In this document: in pieces, positions 1-7,337 of the stretch
How the letters are laid out: every line of letters starts with the position of its first letter
Numbering within the stretch: position 1 is the stretch's first letter
NCBI GenBank assembly: GCA_900546995.1
Contig: URFF01000004.1
Span: forward strand, 1 to 44,602
DNA length: 44,602 nt
Direction of reading: 5' to 3'
Origin: an uncultured Sutterella sp.
GTDB lineage: Bacteria; Pseudomonadota; Gammaproteobacteria; Burkholderiales; Burkholderiaceae_F
Program-made: the position numbers and the translations under genes
The notes under the pieces: generated by a model
What the model was told of the DNA's origin: nothing
The model's database searches: none
Seen by the model: the letters and a program-made list of their open reading frames with translations, nothing else

Positions 1-2
1 AG

Positions 3-332
3 TCAGAGGACACCGCAGACAGTATTACCGATGGTACCTCAAAAGTCCTGATGACGCCTACTGAGCGGACAAAGCTTACAGGTATCGCACAGGGCGCAGA
101 GGTCAATCAAAACGCTGTTTCTGCTGTAAAGGTCGGGGATACGGTGATTAACACGACGTCCAAAACCGATCAGATTGAACTGAGCGCGGGCGATGGCATC
201 ACACTTTCTGCTGATACGGCGTCAAAGAAAGTGACGGTATCGGAGACCTACATTGACAGTTGCGTGGTTGATGATCTCGACAGCGTACCTGCAAATCTTC
301 GAGACGGTGGCTTGATTATTTTGAAGGGCTGA
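3..332 (+). CDS. phage tail-appendage protein, 5'-truncated by window edge
   Basis: The reading frame is open from the first bases of the window to the TGA at 330-332, so only the C-terminal part (about 109 residues) is visible. It is rich in Thr, Ser, Asp and Val. It carries the stretch LMTPTERTKLTGIA, a pattern common in phage tail-fibre and baseplate-appendage proteins. The C-terminal part looks like short beta-strand repeats. It is the first of a run of same-strand genes that ends at the terminator at 3193. The identification as a structural or receptor-binding protein is inference from context and composition; the family is not certain. Confidence 0.55.
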   Translation, partial: SEDTADSITDGTSKVLMTPTERTKLTGIAQGAEVNQNAVSAVKVGDTVINTTSKTDQIELSAGDGITLSADTASKKVTVSETYIDSCVVDDLDSVPANLRDGGLIILKG

Positions 333-333
333 T

Positions 334-850
334 ATGGCAGCGGCGCTTTACTACAAGGACGCGGACGGAACGTATAAACCGATCCCTTTAGTTGATGCGG
401 GATCACTTAATGTGAATACGCTCACATCCCGCAGGTACCGCGTTTGATGTGCCGCAGTATCAGCCGGGCACGGGTGAGTTGCAGGTGTTTTTTAACGGCA
501 TCCTCTGTGTGAAGGATGAGCAGTACACGGAGGATTCGGATACCACGATTAAGTTCACGTTCGATCTGCCGACAGACGCTGAAGTGTGCGCGGTGTCCAC
601 GTCAAGTAATGATGGATCGGTTGCGATCCAGACAGTGACTAGTGAAAGCCGTGACGCTGTTTTAACCGCAGGCACACCGTTTGCTGTACCACAGCACGTG
701 GTCGCAAGCGACTTGATCAAGGTTTATTTGAACGGGCTTTTGTGCTTCCAGGGCGAGCACTACGTTGAGCAATCCGCTACAGCCATTACGTTCACAAGCG
801 ACATTCCGGTGGATATGCCGATCACGGTAACCGTGACAACAGTTTCATAA
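334..850 (+). pseudogene. phage tail-appendage gene with two repeated domains, split by a +1 frameshift
   Basis: Translation from the ATG at 334 gives 37 residues and stops at the TGA at 445-447. The following frame, open from 416 to 850, continues the protein. The two halves join cleanly if one C of the CCC at 428-430 is skipped, giving LTS-AGTAFDVPQY. This matches the second copy of the same domain inside the gene (LT-AGTPFAVPQHV near 670-700). The protein therefore contains two diverged copies of a roughly 55-residue unit with the pattern V-P-Q-x(n)-V-x-x-N-G-[IL]-L-C-x(5)-Y-x(n)-I-x-F. Such units occur in phage tail tips. The break is a real mutation, an assembly error, or programmed +1 slippage at TCC-C. 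A later-frame product could begin at the GTG at 449. Confidence 0.6.
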
Positions 851-862
851 GGAGAAAAGACG

Positions 863-1171
863 ATGGCTTTTCCAAGACTATGGGAAATCCTCTTTGGATC
901 AAGCGGGGGCTCGACGATACTGTCGGACCGCTTGCCGGCTGCTACAGATCAAGCTAAGGGGGCGGTTAAGACAACTGAGGTAGTACTGACTTCTGAGCAG
1001 AACCTTGATGAGAATACTCAAACTCAAGTGCTTGACAACCTTGGCGTGATTCAAGCGCTCACTGAGTTGATTCAAGAAAACGGCGGCACCGTACCCACGT
1101 CGCTGAGCGCTAACTCGGTGCAGACGATGGGCGCTGCTCAGAGCGCAGATCCGTGGTCAGATTTGAATTAA
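863..1171 (+). CDS. hypothetical phage protein, 102 aa
   Basis: This gene begins 12 bases after the previous stop and has a good ribosome binding site (aaggag at 850-855). I do not recognise the family. The N-terminus (MAFPRLWEILFGSSGG) resembles the short hydrophobic N-termini of its neighbours at 1969, 2382 and 2786. The middle is a Gln/Thr/Leu-rich helical stretch. The C-terminus is Ser/Ala-rich and ends PWSDLN. Its position among tail-appendage genes suggests a structural or chaperone role, which is inference only. Confidence 0.6.
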   Translation: MAFPRLWEILFGSSGGSTILSDRLPAATDQAKGAVKTTEVVLTSEQNLDENTQTQVLDNLGVIQALTELIQENGGTVPTSLSANSVQTMGAAQSADPWSDLN

Positions 1172-1186
1172 AAGGAGACTGACTAG

Positions 1187-1972
1187 ATGCAGTTTTATGA
1201 AAATATAGAAGCTGTTCAATCAGCGTACTTGTCTAAAGCGACTGCTGACAAAACGCAATGCCCGAAGCAAGTCGTCACGATCGGAGAAAAGATTGTTGCG
1301 AGTAGCACGGGCACTAAGCCTTTTAAACACGCAATGCAGTGCCCAGTTGAAGTGACGGGCCGAGTGCGTAAGTCAGACATTGTTGACGGCAAGATCAAAG
1401 ACGAAGCACCTATGTTTGTGACGAGCGACACAGGCGACTTTCTCGGCGGAGCAAAACAGCTCTTTGTGTTTGTCACTCCAAGCCTTGGCGAAGACAGCTT
1501 GAAGCCGACGTCGATTGATAATGACGGATTTTTCTCTAATGTGAAAGTCGTAACGCTCAAAGCAGGTCATAACTTCGCTATTCAATCAGTAGCGACGACA
1601 GTGGACTTGTATCGCTCGACGATTGACGGTGGTCTGTACGAAGAAGCCAGCTTGCCCGAGCAGGATCAGACGAAGTGCCTCAAAAAGTACACATCTCAAG
1701 TGAAAGCAGAGCGCAATGCTCGGATCGCTGACACTGATTCGTACATTCAACTCACTGACGTCACAGTGCAGCAGGTCGCAAAAACGAAGCGAGCTGCATT
1801 GACTGACGAGCAAAAAGAAGCGATTAAGACGTACCGTCAGGCTTTGAGAGACTTGCCAGAAGCTGAGGGCTTCCCGTTCGTTTCATTCCCTGAGCTTCCG
1901 TCTTGCATTGCTTACGAAGCACAACAAAAAATCGATAGTCGCAACAATCAACAAAATGGAGGGTTGCAATGA
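1187..1972 (+). CDS. hypothetical phage protein, 261 aa, tail-appendage region
   Basis: It has a strong ribosome binding site (aaaggagact at 1171-1180) and an uninterrupted 261-codon frame. The last 40 residues contain a charged helix (EQKEAIKTYRQALRDLPEAEGFP), a pattern typical of the C-terminal segment of phage tail-fibre assembly proteins (DUF4376-like). The rest is not recognised. The stop codon overlaps the next start in an ATGA arrangement (1969-1972), so translation of the next gene is probably coupled to this one. It is a candidate tail-fibre chaperone or structural protein. Confidence 0.6.
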   Translation: MQFYENIEAVQSAYLSKATADKTQCPKQVVTIGEKIVASSTGTKPFKHAMQCPVEVTGRVRKSDIVDGKIKDEAPMFVTSDTGDFLGGAKQLFVFVTPSLGEDSLKPTSIDNDGFFSNVKVVTLKAGHNFAIQSVATTVDLYRSTIDGGLYEEASLPEQDQTKCLKKYTSQVKAERNARIADTDSYIQLTDVTVQQVAKTKRAALTDEQKEAIKTYRQALRDLPEAEGFPFVSFPELPSCIAYEAQQKIDSRNNQQNGGLQ

Positions 1973-2373
1973 GTTTAATTGATAGTCTCCGAAACTGGGG
2001 AGAGTCGCTTTTCAGCTCAAAGAAGGCGTACATAGCGGCTCAGGCCATGCCATCATTAAGTTCGATTGACGTTCCAATCGGTGAAGCCGGATCCGTTAAT
2101 AATAAATTTATTGCGCCGGAAAGCGGATACGTTGTTTTTAACGGCTCAGCAAGCGAGGGTGGAAAAACTCAGCAAATGTGGAATGCGGGCAATTTTAATC
2201 CAAAAAGCATATCACCGATGGCGACTTCGTTCACAAATTGGATGCCCGTGAATAAAGGGGATACGATTACTTTCTATTACGACACCGGATTAACTGATTT
2301 ATCGATGCGTTTCTATCGAGCGGTCGGGGGGGGGCTTAAGGTTTATCAAGGGCTTATTGCCTTCTATGAATGA
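1969..2373 (+). CDS. small phage appendage protein, tandem paralog 1 of 3
   Basis: This 134-residue protein overlaps the previous gene by 4 bases. It starts with an amphipathic helix (MSLIDSLRNWGESLF), then a predicted beta-rich domain with the pattern P-x(4)-G-Y-V-V-F-x-G near residue 50 and a K-G-D-x-I-x-F segment near residue 100. It ends with a strand containing MRFYRAVGGG. The same layout (N-terminal LxxLL-like helix, APxxGYVxV strand, KGDxI strand, final xxFYx strand) recurs in the next two genes, which makes them a tandem family. The beta-sandwich appearance and position suggest tail-tip or capsid-decoration proteins. The function is inferred. Confidence 0.65.
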   Translation: MSLIDSLRNWGESLFSSKKAYIAAQAMPSLSSIDVPIGEAGSVNNKFIAPESGYVVFNGSASEGGKTQQMWNAGNFNPKSISPMATSFTNWMPVNKGDTITFYYDTGLTDLSMRFYRAVGGGLKVYQGLIAFYE

Positions 2374-2381
2374 GGTGCAAT

Positions 2382-2762
2382 ATGCTTAAAGACCTCCTTA
2401 ACAAATTGCTTTTGCGAGTTGGTACGCCGCTTTCGTCAGGTTCAATCGCATACGACGCTCCCACGATTCCCTCGGGAGAGGATGTTGGGGAAAGAACGAT
2501 TACGGCTACGGCGGATGGATATTTTCAACTATGGTTGTGGAATATCACTGGTGGTCATATCGCAAATCAAACGATCAAATATTCGTCAGAGAACCGATAT
2601 TTTGGGAGCGGTGCAGAAATTTGGAGTGCAACGAGTAGAGGTTCTTTTAAATTCTGGGTGCCGTGTTCAAAGGGCGATCAGATTTACGTATCAGTTGCTG
2701 TTTTGGAAGGGGACACGCCGGGCGGAAACATTATCTTTTATCCGAAAGTTGGCGCTCAATAG
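2382..2762 (+). CDS. small phage appendage protein, tandem paralog 2 of 3
   Basis: It encodes 126 residues from the ATG at 2382, which has gaggtg 6 bases upstream; an ATG at 2370 overlapping the previous stop is less likely. Layout matches its neighbours: helix MLKDLLNKLLLRVG, then a beta-rich domain with ADGYFQLWLW, a predicted KGDQIYVSV strand, and the C-terminal IIFYPK strand. The gene is beta-rich throughout, with no membrane segment after the first helix. It is probably a diverged duplicate of the gene at 1969. Confidence 0.65.
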   Translation: MLKDLLNKLLLRVGTPLSSGSIAYDAPTIPSGEDVGERTITATADGYFQLWLWNITGGHIANQTIKYSSENRYFGSGAEIWSATSRGSFKFWVPCSKGDQIYVSVAVLEGDTPGGNIIFYPKVGAQ

Positions 2763-2785
2763 CCTGACCGCAAAGGAGGTGTGCC

Positions 2786-3187
2786 ATGCTTAAATCATTG
2801 CTCGCCTCCTTGCTCGATAGCTTCGCCAAAACGTCAACTACTCGGCAGTTAATGAGCGCATCGGCTTACCCATCTAGTACAGAAGTATCAATCCCCGTAA
2901 CTGGAGATGCATCTGATGGCTGGGCAAAGCTTGCTGTCTATACCGCACCGTGCGACGGGGTTGTTACTGTTTATGGGACAACTGCTACTACGCAAAGTAC
3001 AACAGGAATTTGTTATCTATCAACTATTAATTCGAGATTTCAAAATGCTGTGGTAATTCCTGAAACAGGCGGATCACTTAAATTCTCTGTCAGTGCGATT
3101 GTAAAGAAAGGCGAACAGGTTCGAATTGACGGTGATTCCTTTGTAGATGTCAGCATCAAGTTCTACAAGTCCCAAGGTTCTGTCTAA
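2786..3187 (+). CDS. small phage appendage protein, tandem paralog 3 of 3
   Basis: It has 133 residues and the strongest ribosome binding site of the cluster (aaaggaggtg at 2770-2779). The protein repeats the family layout: N-terminal helix MLKSLLASLLDSFAK, then APCDGVVTVYG, KKGEQVRIDG, and the terminal SIKFYK strand. It is the last gene before the terminator at 3193-3214, so it closes the tail-appendage transcription unit. Three diverged copies in a row suggest selection for variation, as expected for receptor-facing virion proteins, but that is inference. Confidence 0.65.
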   Translation: MLKSLLASLLDSFAKTSTTRQLMSASAYPSSTEVSIPVTGDASDGWAKLAVYTAPCDGVVTVYGTTATTQSTTGICYLSTINSRFQNAVVIPETGGSLKFSVSAIVKKGEQVRIDGDSFVDVSIKFYKSQGSV

Positions 3188-3192
3188 CCCTC

Positions 3193-3214
3193 GCCCCTCC
3201 GGGGGCTTTTTTTT
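3193..3214 (+). terminator. rho-independent terminator after the tail-appendage operon
   Basis: A GC-rich hairpin (GCCCC-tcc-GGGGC region, 3193-3206) is followed directly by eight T residues (3207-3214). It lies 5 bases after the stop of the preceding gene and directly before the repeated motif at 3214. Confidence 0.9.
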
Positions 3215-3252
3215 GTGCGCGTGTGAATTGTGTACTGATTCACAATGCGCAC
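3214..3252 (+). promoter_or_regulatory. repeated phage element TGTGCGCGTGTG (copy 1), candidate promoter
   Basis: TGTGCGCGTGTG at 3214-3225 is followed 17 bases after its CGCGTG core by CACAAT (3241-3246), which could serve as a -10 element. The next start codon is 39 bases after the motif, exactly as in copy 2. The arms GTGCGC (3215-3220) and GCGCAC (3247-3252), and ATTGTG (3226-3231) with CACAAT, are also inverted repeats, so an operator or RNA hairpin is an alternative. Function is inferred from repetition and position between a terminator and a gene. Confidence 0.55.
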
Positions 3253-3702
3253 ATGGAAATCAAAGAAATCTCGTTTACCCAATTGTTTGAATACCCGGGC
3301 TTTGATGAGTTCTGTGCCGAGTATGCCAAGGAAAGCGGAAACGCTGACCTAGGCCATGCTTTGCCAAACAAAGCGTTCTATCTGGCGCTGGAAAGTCTTG
3401 GGAAGTGTTTCTGCATTGGTGCGTTTAACGGGCCTGATCTTATGGGGTTTTGCGTGCTCATCATTCAGGAGCATACGCATTACTCAAAGATTGTCGGATG
3501 GTGTGATTCGATATGGATCGAGCGGGCGCATAGGAAGGGCTATGCCGGGCTGAAGATTATCCGCAAAGCACAAGAACTCGCTCGGGAAAAAGGCGCTGTT
3601 GGTGTGTATTTCTCAGCGCCGGAGGGTTCCAGATTATCAATGCTCTTTGAACGGCTCTTTCAGCCGAAGGATCGCGTTTATTGGGCGAAGTCAAAGGAGT
3701 AA
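3253..3702 (+). CDS. phage GNAT-family N-acetyltransferase
   Basis: The 149-residue protein has the GNAT fold pattern: an N-terminal strand and helix, a central sheet with CIGAFNGPDLMGFCVLII, and IWIERAHRKGYAGLKIIRKA, where the R-x-x-G-Y-A-G-L segment resembles the acetyl-CoA loop (usually Q/R-x-x-G-x-G/A). It ends with a strand, GVYFSAPEG, and a helix. GNAT proteins of this kind are often found just before the portal gene in BPP-1- and epsilon15-type phages; their substrates are unknown. The ATG at 3253 is chosen because it lies 39 bases after the promoter-like motif, as in the gene at 5844, although there is no clear ribosome binding site. The frame is open back to a GTG at 3223. Confidence 0.8.
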   Translation: MEIKEISFTQLFEYPGFDEFCAEYAKESGNADLGHALPNKAFYLALESLGKCFCIGAFNGPDLMGFCVLIIQEHTHYSKIVGWCDSIWIERAHRKGYAGLKIIRKAQELAREKGAVGVYFSAPEGSRLSMLFERLFQPKDRVYWAKSKE

Positions 3703-3708
3703 AAGAAA

Positions 3709-4014
3709 ATGGGGATGGAAATGTTAGCTGCTGGTCTTTTTGCAGTAGCTGGAGCTGCTGCCGGCGTCTATAGCGCAAATAAGCAAGCCAGCGCTCAGCG
3801 TGAGGCAACGCAGCAAGCCGAGCGCAATCAGAAAAAGGTGGCTGAGCAGGCTCGTCAGGATCAACGCCGTCAGAATGCCAATCAGGCTGACGTTGGTGGC
3901 ATTTTGCAAGGCAATGTGGATTCTGCTCTATCTGGTGGCTCGACATTGCTAACTGGTGCCGGAGGGGTGTCAAACGACCGGTTGAACCTTGGTGCGGGCA
4001 ACCGATTGGGGTAA
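3709..4014 (+). CDS. small conserved phage protein upstream of the portal
   Basis: It is a 101-residue protein with aaaggag at 3694-3700. Residues 5-20 (MLAAGLFAVAGAAAGVY) form one hydrophobic helix. A Gln/Arg/Ala-rich coiled helix follows. The conserved-looking C-terminal tail has STLLTGAGG and ends GNRLG. Small proteins with a tail of this type (TxLTxxxGV...LG) often lie just upstream of the podoviral head-tail connector. The role is not established; a minor virion or DNA-ejection component is plausible. Confidence 0.65.
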   Translation: MGMEMLAAGLFAVAGAAAGVYSANKQASAQREATQQAERNQKKVAEQARQDQRRQNANQADVGGILQGNVDSALSGGSTLLTGAGGVSNDRLNLGAGNRLG

Positions 4015-4020
4015 GACGCT

Positions 4021-5712
4021 ATGGACCGCAAGGATTTGCGTGATTCGATTCTGCGCCGTTGGACGCAATTGAAACAGGAACGTGAGCCGTATATCCCCCA
4101 ATGGCTCGCCATTTCCGAATTGATTACGCCTGCTTCGGGTAAGTTTCTCGACACGAACAACGGACACAATGACACGGCTCGCAGTCGTTGGAATCGTATT
4201 TACAACAATACTGCGACACGCGCTGCCAACATTTTGTCGGCTGGCTTGATGTCTGGGATGACCGATCCGTCCAGTCAATGGTTTGCATTGACGACAGGTG
4301 AGCCTGACTTGGATTCGTCTCAGGCCGTGAAGGTTTGGCTCGATCAGGTTCAGCGCATTCTCGAAATGGCGTTTCAGCGTACCAACACTTATCAGGCCCT
4401 GCATCATGGCTGGCGTGAAGTGGGGACGATGGGCATTTTGGCCAACGTCATCATTGAGGACCCGCGTGACGGCTTTTACTGTAACCCTTTGGTAGTTGGC
4501 GAATACTGCATTGGTGTCAACTACCGAGGTGCGCCGGACACACTTTATCGCCGTTTCACTATGACAGTGGGACAGCTTATGCAGCGCTATGGTCGCAGCA
4601 AATTGCCATCGTCTATTGTCAATCTCTACGATCAGAATCAATATGATCAAAAATTCAGGTTGATTCATGCTATCGAGCCTCGATTCGAGCGGGATACCCG
4701 AAAGCAAGATAACCTCAATATGCCGTGGCGCTCTGTAGTCGTTTTAATCGGTGATGACGAAAAGAACAGTGGCGTGTTGGAAGAGTCAGGATATAACGAA
4801 TTCCCTGCGGTTGTAGGACGTTGGGGCGCCTCCGCTTCGGATGTTTACTCTGAAGAGGCGCCGGGAATGGTGGCCTTGGGGGATGTTCGTCAGCTCAATC
4901 ATCAGGAATTGCAGAAAGGCAATGCGATTGATTATGCGATCGAGCCACCGATCATTCTGCCGACAAAGGCTAAGGACAGTGAAATTGACTTCTTACCGGG
5001 CGGAAAGACCTACATTGATATGCCAGGGGCAAATAATCAAGCGCAGTCTGCGTGGAATGTCAATATGAATATCACGCCGATTGCCCAAAACATTGCAGAG
5101 GTTCAAGAGCGAATCAATCAAGCTTTCAACGTAGATATGTTCTTGATGTTCGCTGGTGCCGCACGAAACAACATGACCGCTACCGAAGTTGCTGAGCGTC
5201 ATGAAGAAAAGCTGATGATGTTGGGTCCTGTGCTTTCTCGTTTGAATCAGGAAGTTCTCAAGCCCCTAATTGAGCGAGCTTTCAATATCCTACAGCGTGC
5301 CAGTCAAATTCCTCCTGCGCCGCCGGAATTACAAGGGCAGACGTTGAGCATTGAGTACACATCCATGTTGGCGCGTTCGCAGCGGGCAATTCGTGCACAG
5401 TCGCTTACAAACTTCTTAGGCATGGTGGGGCAGGTGGCTCAATTCAAACCCGAAGTGCTTAACAAAATCAATCCGCTCCAGGTTGTCAATGAATATGCGG
5501 ATTATTACAGCGTGGCACCGTCTGTCCTGGTGCCTGATGACGAGGCATCGGCTCAACTGCAAGCACAACAGCAGGCTCAAGCGCAGCAGGTTCAAGGTGA
5601 GCAGGCCGCTCAAACGGTTGACGCCTTGTCGAAACTTGGACGAGTCCCCGCCGGAGGGGAAACCATGGCTGGGCAGGCTATTCAGGGCGCACAGCAAATC
5701 CTTGGTGGTTAG
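4021..5712 (+). CDS. portal (head-to-tail connector) protein
   Basis: The 563-residue protein matches the podoviral head-tail connector family (Pfam Head-tail_con, PF12236). The N-terminus has the family opening of a helix with PYIPQWLAISELITPASGKF, then WNRIYNNTATRAANILSAGL and MTDPSSQWFAL. The middle contains GTMGILANVIIEDP. Around residues 380-400, MTATEVAERHEEKLMMLGPV is the usual late helix. The Gln-rich tail (residues 500-540) is low complexity. Portals form the dodecameric DNA channel at the capsid vertex and anchor the tail. The gene follows the small protein at 3709 by 6 bases and is full length for the family. Confidence 0.93.
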   Translation: MDRKDLRDSILRRWTQLKQEREPYIPQWLAISELITPASGKFLDTNNGHNDTARSRWNRIYNNTATRAANILSAGLMSGMTDPSSQWFALTTGEPDLDSSQAVKVWLDQVQRILEMAFQRTNTYQALHHGWREVGTMGILANVIIEDPRDGFYCNPLVVGEYCIGVNYRGAPDTLYRRFTMTVGQLMQRYGRSKLPSSIVNLYDQNQYDQKFRLIHAIEPRFERDTRKQDNLNMPWRSVVVLIGDDEKNSGVLEESGYNEFPAVVGRWGASASDVYSEEAPGMVALGDVRQLNHQELQKGNAIDYAIEPPIILPTKAKDSEIDFLPGGKTYIDMPGANNQAQSAWNVNMNITPIAQNIAEVQERINQAFNVDMFLMFAGAARNNMTATEVAERHEEKLMMLGPVLSRLNQEVLKPLIERAFNILQRASQIPPAPPELQGQTLSIEYTSMLARSQRAIRAQSLTNFLGMVGQVAQFKPEVLNKINPLQVVNEYADYYSVAPSVLVPDDEASAQLQAQQQAQAQQVQGEQAAQTVDALSKLGRVPAGGETMAGQAIQGAQQILGG

Positions 5713-5763
5713 TAGCAACCTTTTTAAACAGTTGCCGAGAAAAACTATTCTCGCACCTTCATT

Positions 5764-5798
5764 GCCCGGAGGCTTTGTGTCTCTCGGGCTTCTTTTTT
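5764..5798 (+). terminator. rho-independent terminator after the portal gene
   Basis: GCCCGGAG (5764-5771) pairs with CTCTCGGGC (5781-5789) with one bulged base, followed by TTCTTTTTT (5790-5798). It lies 50 bases after the portal stop and just before copy 2 of the TGTGCGCGTGTG motif. Confidence 0.8.
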
Positions 5799-5804
5799 AG
5801 GTCA

Positions 5805-5843
5805 TGTGCGCGTGTGAAAAAAATCATGTTCGACAATCTCCAC
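5805..5843 (+). promoter_or_regulatory. repeated phage element TGTGCGCGTGTG (copy 2), candidate promoter
   Basis: TGTGCGCGTGTG at 5805-5816 is identical to copies 1 and 4. GACAAT (5832-5837) lies 17 bases after the CGCGTG core, matching CACAAT in copy 1, and the gene's ATG is again 39 bases from the motif start. The motif follows a terminator, so it probably begins the head-gene transcript. Confidence 0.55.
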
Positions 5844-6179
5844 ATGAGTCAAAGAGATCCTTTTAACCAATCCGCGAATGATCAATATCGCGAAGATCGA
5901 GAGTTTGAGCGACAGCGTGCGATAGAACGCATGCGCTTACTACTCAAAAACGTCATGCGGGACAAAGACGGGCGTGAATTAGTGTTTTTCATGCTCGACC
6001 TTACCCAATGTGACACGGTGTCCTTCAATACCAACGCGTTGACGATGGCATTTAACGAAGGGCGTCGGTCCTATGGATTGGATTTGAAGCGTCTCATTGA
6101 TCCTGAACTTTATCAACTCATGTTGAAGGAAAGTTATGAGCGAACAAGAAACAAGCGTATCAGCCGAAACGACAAATGA
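5844..6179 (+). CDS. Bbp19-like phage head-region protein
   Basis: The 111-residue protein matches the Bbp19-like phage family named from Bordetella phage BPP-1. Its hallmark layout is a helix with GRELVFFMLDLTQCDTVSF, then a predicted segment LTMAFNEGRRSYGLDLKRL and the tail PELYQLMLKE. The family lies between portal and scaffold in these phages and its precise role is unknown. The start at 5844 is preferred by analogy with the gene at 3253; ATGs at 5826 and earlier lie inside the promoter-like region. It overlaps the scaffold gene by 44 bases. Confidence 0.85.
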   Translation: MSQRDPFNQSANDQYREDREFERQRAIERMRLLLKNVMRDKDGRELVFFMLDLTQCDTVSFNTNALTMAFNEGRRSYGLDLKRLIDPELYQLMLKESYERTRNKRISRNDK

Positions 6180-6861
6180 AGCTGGCGCCGACGGCGGTGA
6201 AAACGGGCAAGCCACACCCGCCGCATCCGATGTGAATCAAGGCAGCCAAGACGCAGGGACAAAAAACCTGTTGACGGATGCCAAGGTCTCTGAGGATGAA
6301 GGGTCCGAGGAAAAAACCGATGAAACGAAAGCTGAAAGCGGTGAAAAGAAACCTGCGGAAGGCGAAAAAAAGCAAGAGCCGAATGGTGCTCCCGAACAGT
6401 ACGAAGACTTCAGCGCGCCTGAAGGCACGGCGTACGACGATCAATTCATCGGAGTTTACAAGGACGTGGCCAAGGAACTCAATCTGAGCCAACAGCAAGC
6501 CCAGCTACTTTTAGACAAGTGTGCGCCGGTTCTTGCTCAACGTCAGATTGATCAAATCAAAGCGGTTTCCGATCAGTGGACAGAACGGACCAAGACTGAC
6601 AAGGAAATCGGTGGTGAAAACTGGACGCGTGCGGCAAGCGACATTGCTCGCGTGCGTGACAAGTTTGGCATCAATGCGGACGGGAAGATGGACCCTGATA
6701 TTCAGGAATTCATGCAAACGCCGATTGGCAACCACCCGGGGCTTTTGAAGTTGCTTGCTCGTGTGGGTCGGGCGTTTGGGGAAGCTGATTTCCCGAAGGG
6801 TTCCGTCGATCACGATGGAAAAGTGTCCCCGACTGATTTTTATCAATCTGCTGCTAAATGA
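6136..6861 (+). CDS. capsid scaffold protein
   Basis: The 241-residue protein has a very acidic Glu/Lys/Ala-rich low-complexity N-terminal half (residues 1-95), followed by a helical half with LNLSQQQAQLLLDKCAPVLA and EIGGENWTRAASDIARVRDKF. It ends with the conserved-looking HPGLLKLLARVGRAFGEADF. Proteins of this composition directly before the major capsid gene act as scaffolds in BPP-1-like and P22-like heads. A ribosome binding site (gaagga at 6126-6131) supports the start. It overlaps the end of the Bbp19-like gene, so expression is probably coupled. No protease catalytic motif is visible. Confidence 0.8.
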   Translation: MSEQETSVSAETTNEAGADGGENGQATPAASDVNQGSQDAGTKNLLTDAKVSEDEGSEEKTDETKAESGEKKPAEGEKKQEPNGAPEQYEDFSAPEGTAYDDQFIGVYKDVAKELNLSQQQAQLLLDKCAPVLAQRQIDQIKAVSDQWTERTKTDKEIGGENWTRAASDIARVRDKFGINADGKMDPDIQEFMQTPIGNHPGLLKLLARVGRAFGEADFPKGSVDHDGKVSPTDFYQSAAK

Positions 6862-6869
6862 GGTGACAA

Positions 6870-7337
6870 ATGAGTTTGATTGCAGATGGACAAGCGCTGA
6901 CGTTGGCTGATTATGAAAGCCTTGTAAATGACAAAGACGTTAGCCGAAAGGTTTTAATCAATACGATTCGTGATTACATGCCGTTCTTTGATCAAGGCAT
7001 TGTCTTGGCTGGTAATAACGGCGATTCCGACAAGGGTCAAATCATTACGAAATATCCGGAAGGCCAGAAGCGTGGATACAACGAAGGTTGGCAAGCTGAA
7101 GAAGTTTTGGGTTCTGAAGCTCGATACGGCTCTTGCATGATCCGTACCCGTAGCGTTGTTGATAGCTCCTTGTTTAATACACGTAAGCCGGGTGATCGTG
7201 AAGCATGGCGCCTTCGCAAGGATCAAGGTTTCATGCGTGGGTTAGCTCGTGCCGCTGTGAAAACTGTCTTCTACGGTGATCGCTCGAAGGATGCGCGAGA
7301 TTGCATTGATAATGCGAGATTGTCTGGGTTTGGCTAA
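6870..7337 (+). pseudogene. major capsid protein, N-terminal fragment (frameshifted)
   Basis: This fragment carries the first 143 residues of a BPP-1-type (Bbp17-like) major capsid protein: LTLADYESLVNDKDVSRKV, the MPFFDQGIVLAGNNGDSDKG loop, and KTVFYGDRSKDARDC. The frame is then diverted by a 19-bp insertion (equivalent to 7304-7322) and ends at the TAA at 7335. Removing those 19 bases joins it in frame to the next fragment and gives a 339-residue capsid protein, a normal size. A ribosome binding site (gaggtg) precedes the ATG. As read, this allele cannot make a full-length capsid protein without recoding. Confidence 0.88.

Noticed and set aside
1..3187. Diversity-generating retroelement, as found near the tail genes of phage BPP-1
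   Set aside because: No reverse transcriptase, template repeat or C-type-lectin variable region is seen; if present it would lie left of the window.
3970..4707. 245-codon minus-strand frame opposite the portal gene
   Set aside because: Shadow of the portal, which matches its family on the plus strand along its full length.
7295..7322. Transposon excision footprint (9-bp target duplication) in the capsid gene
   Set aside because: The 9-bp direct repeat alone would fit, but the intervening bases are part of an exact inverted copy of DNA 50 bp away, which a template switch explains better.
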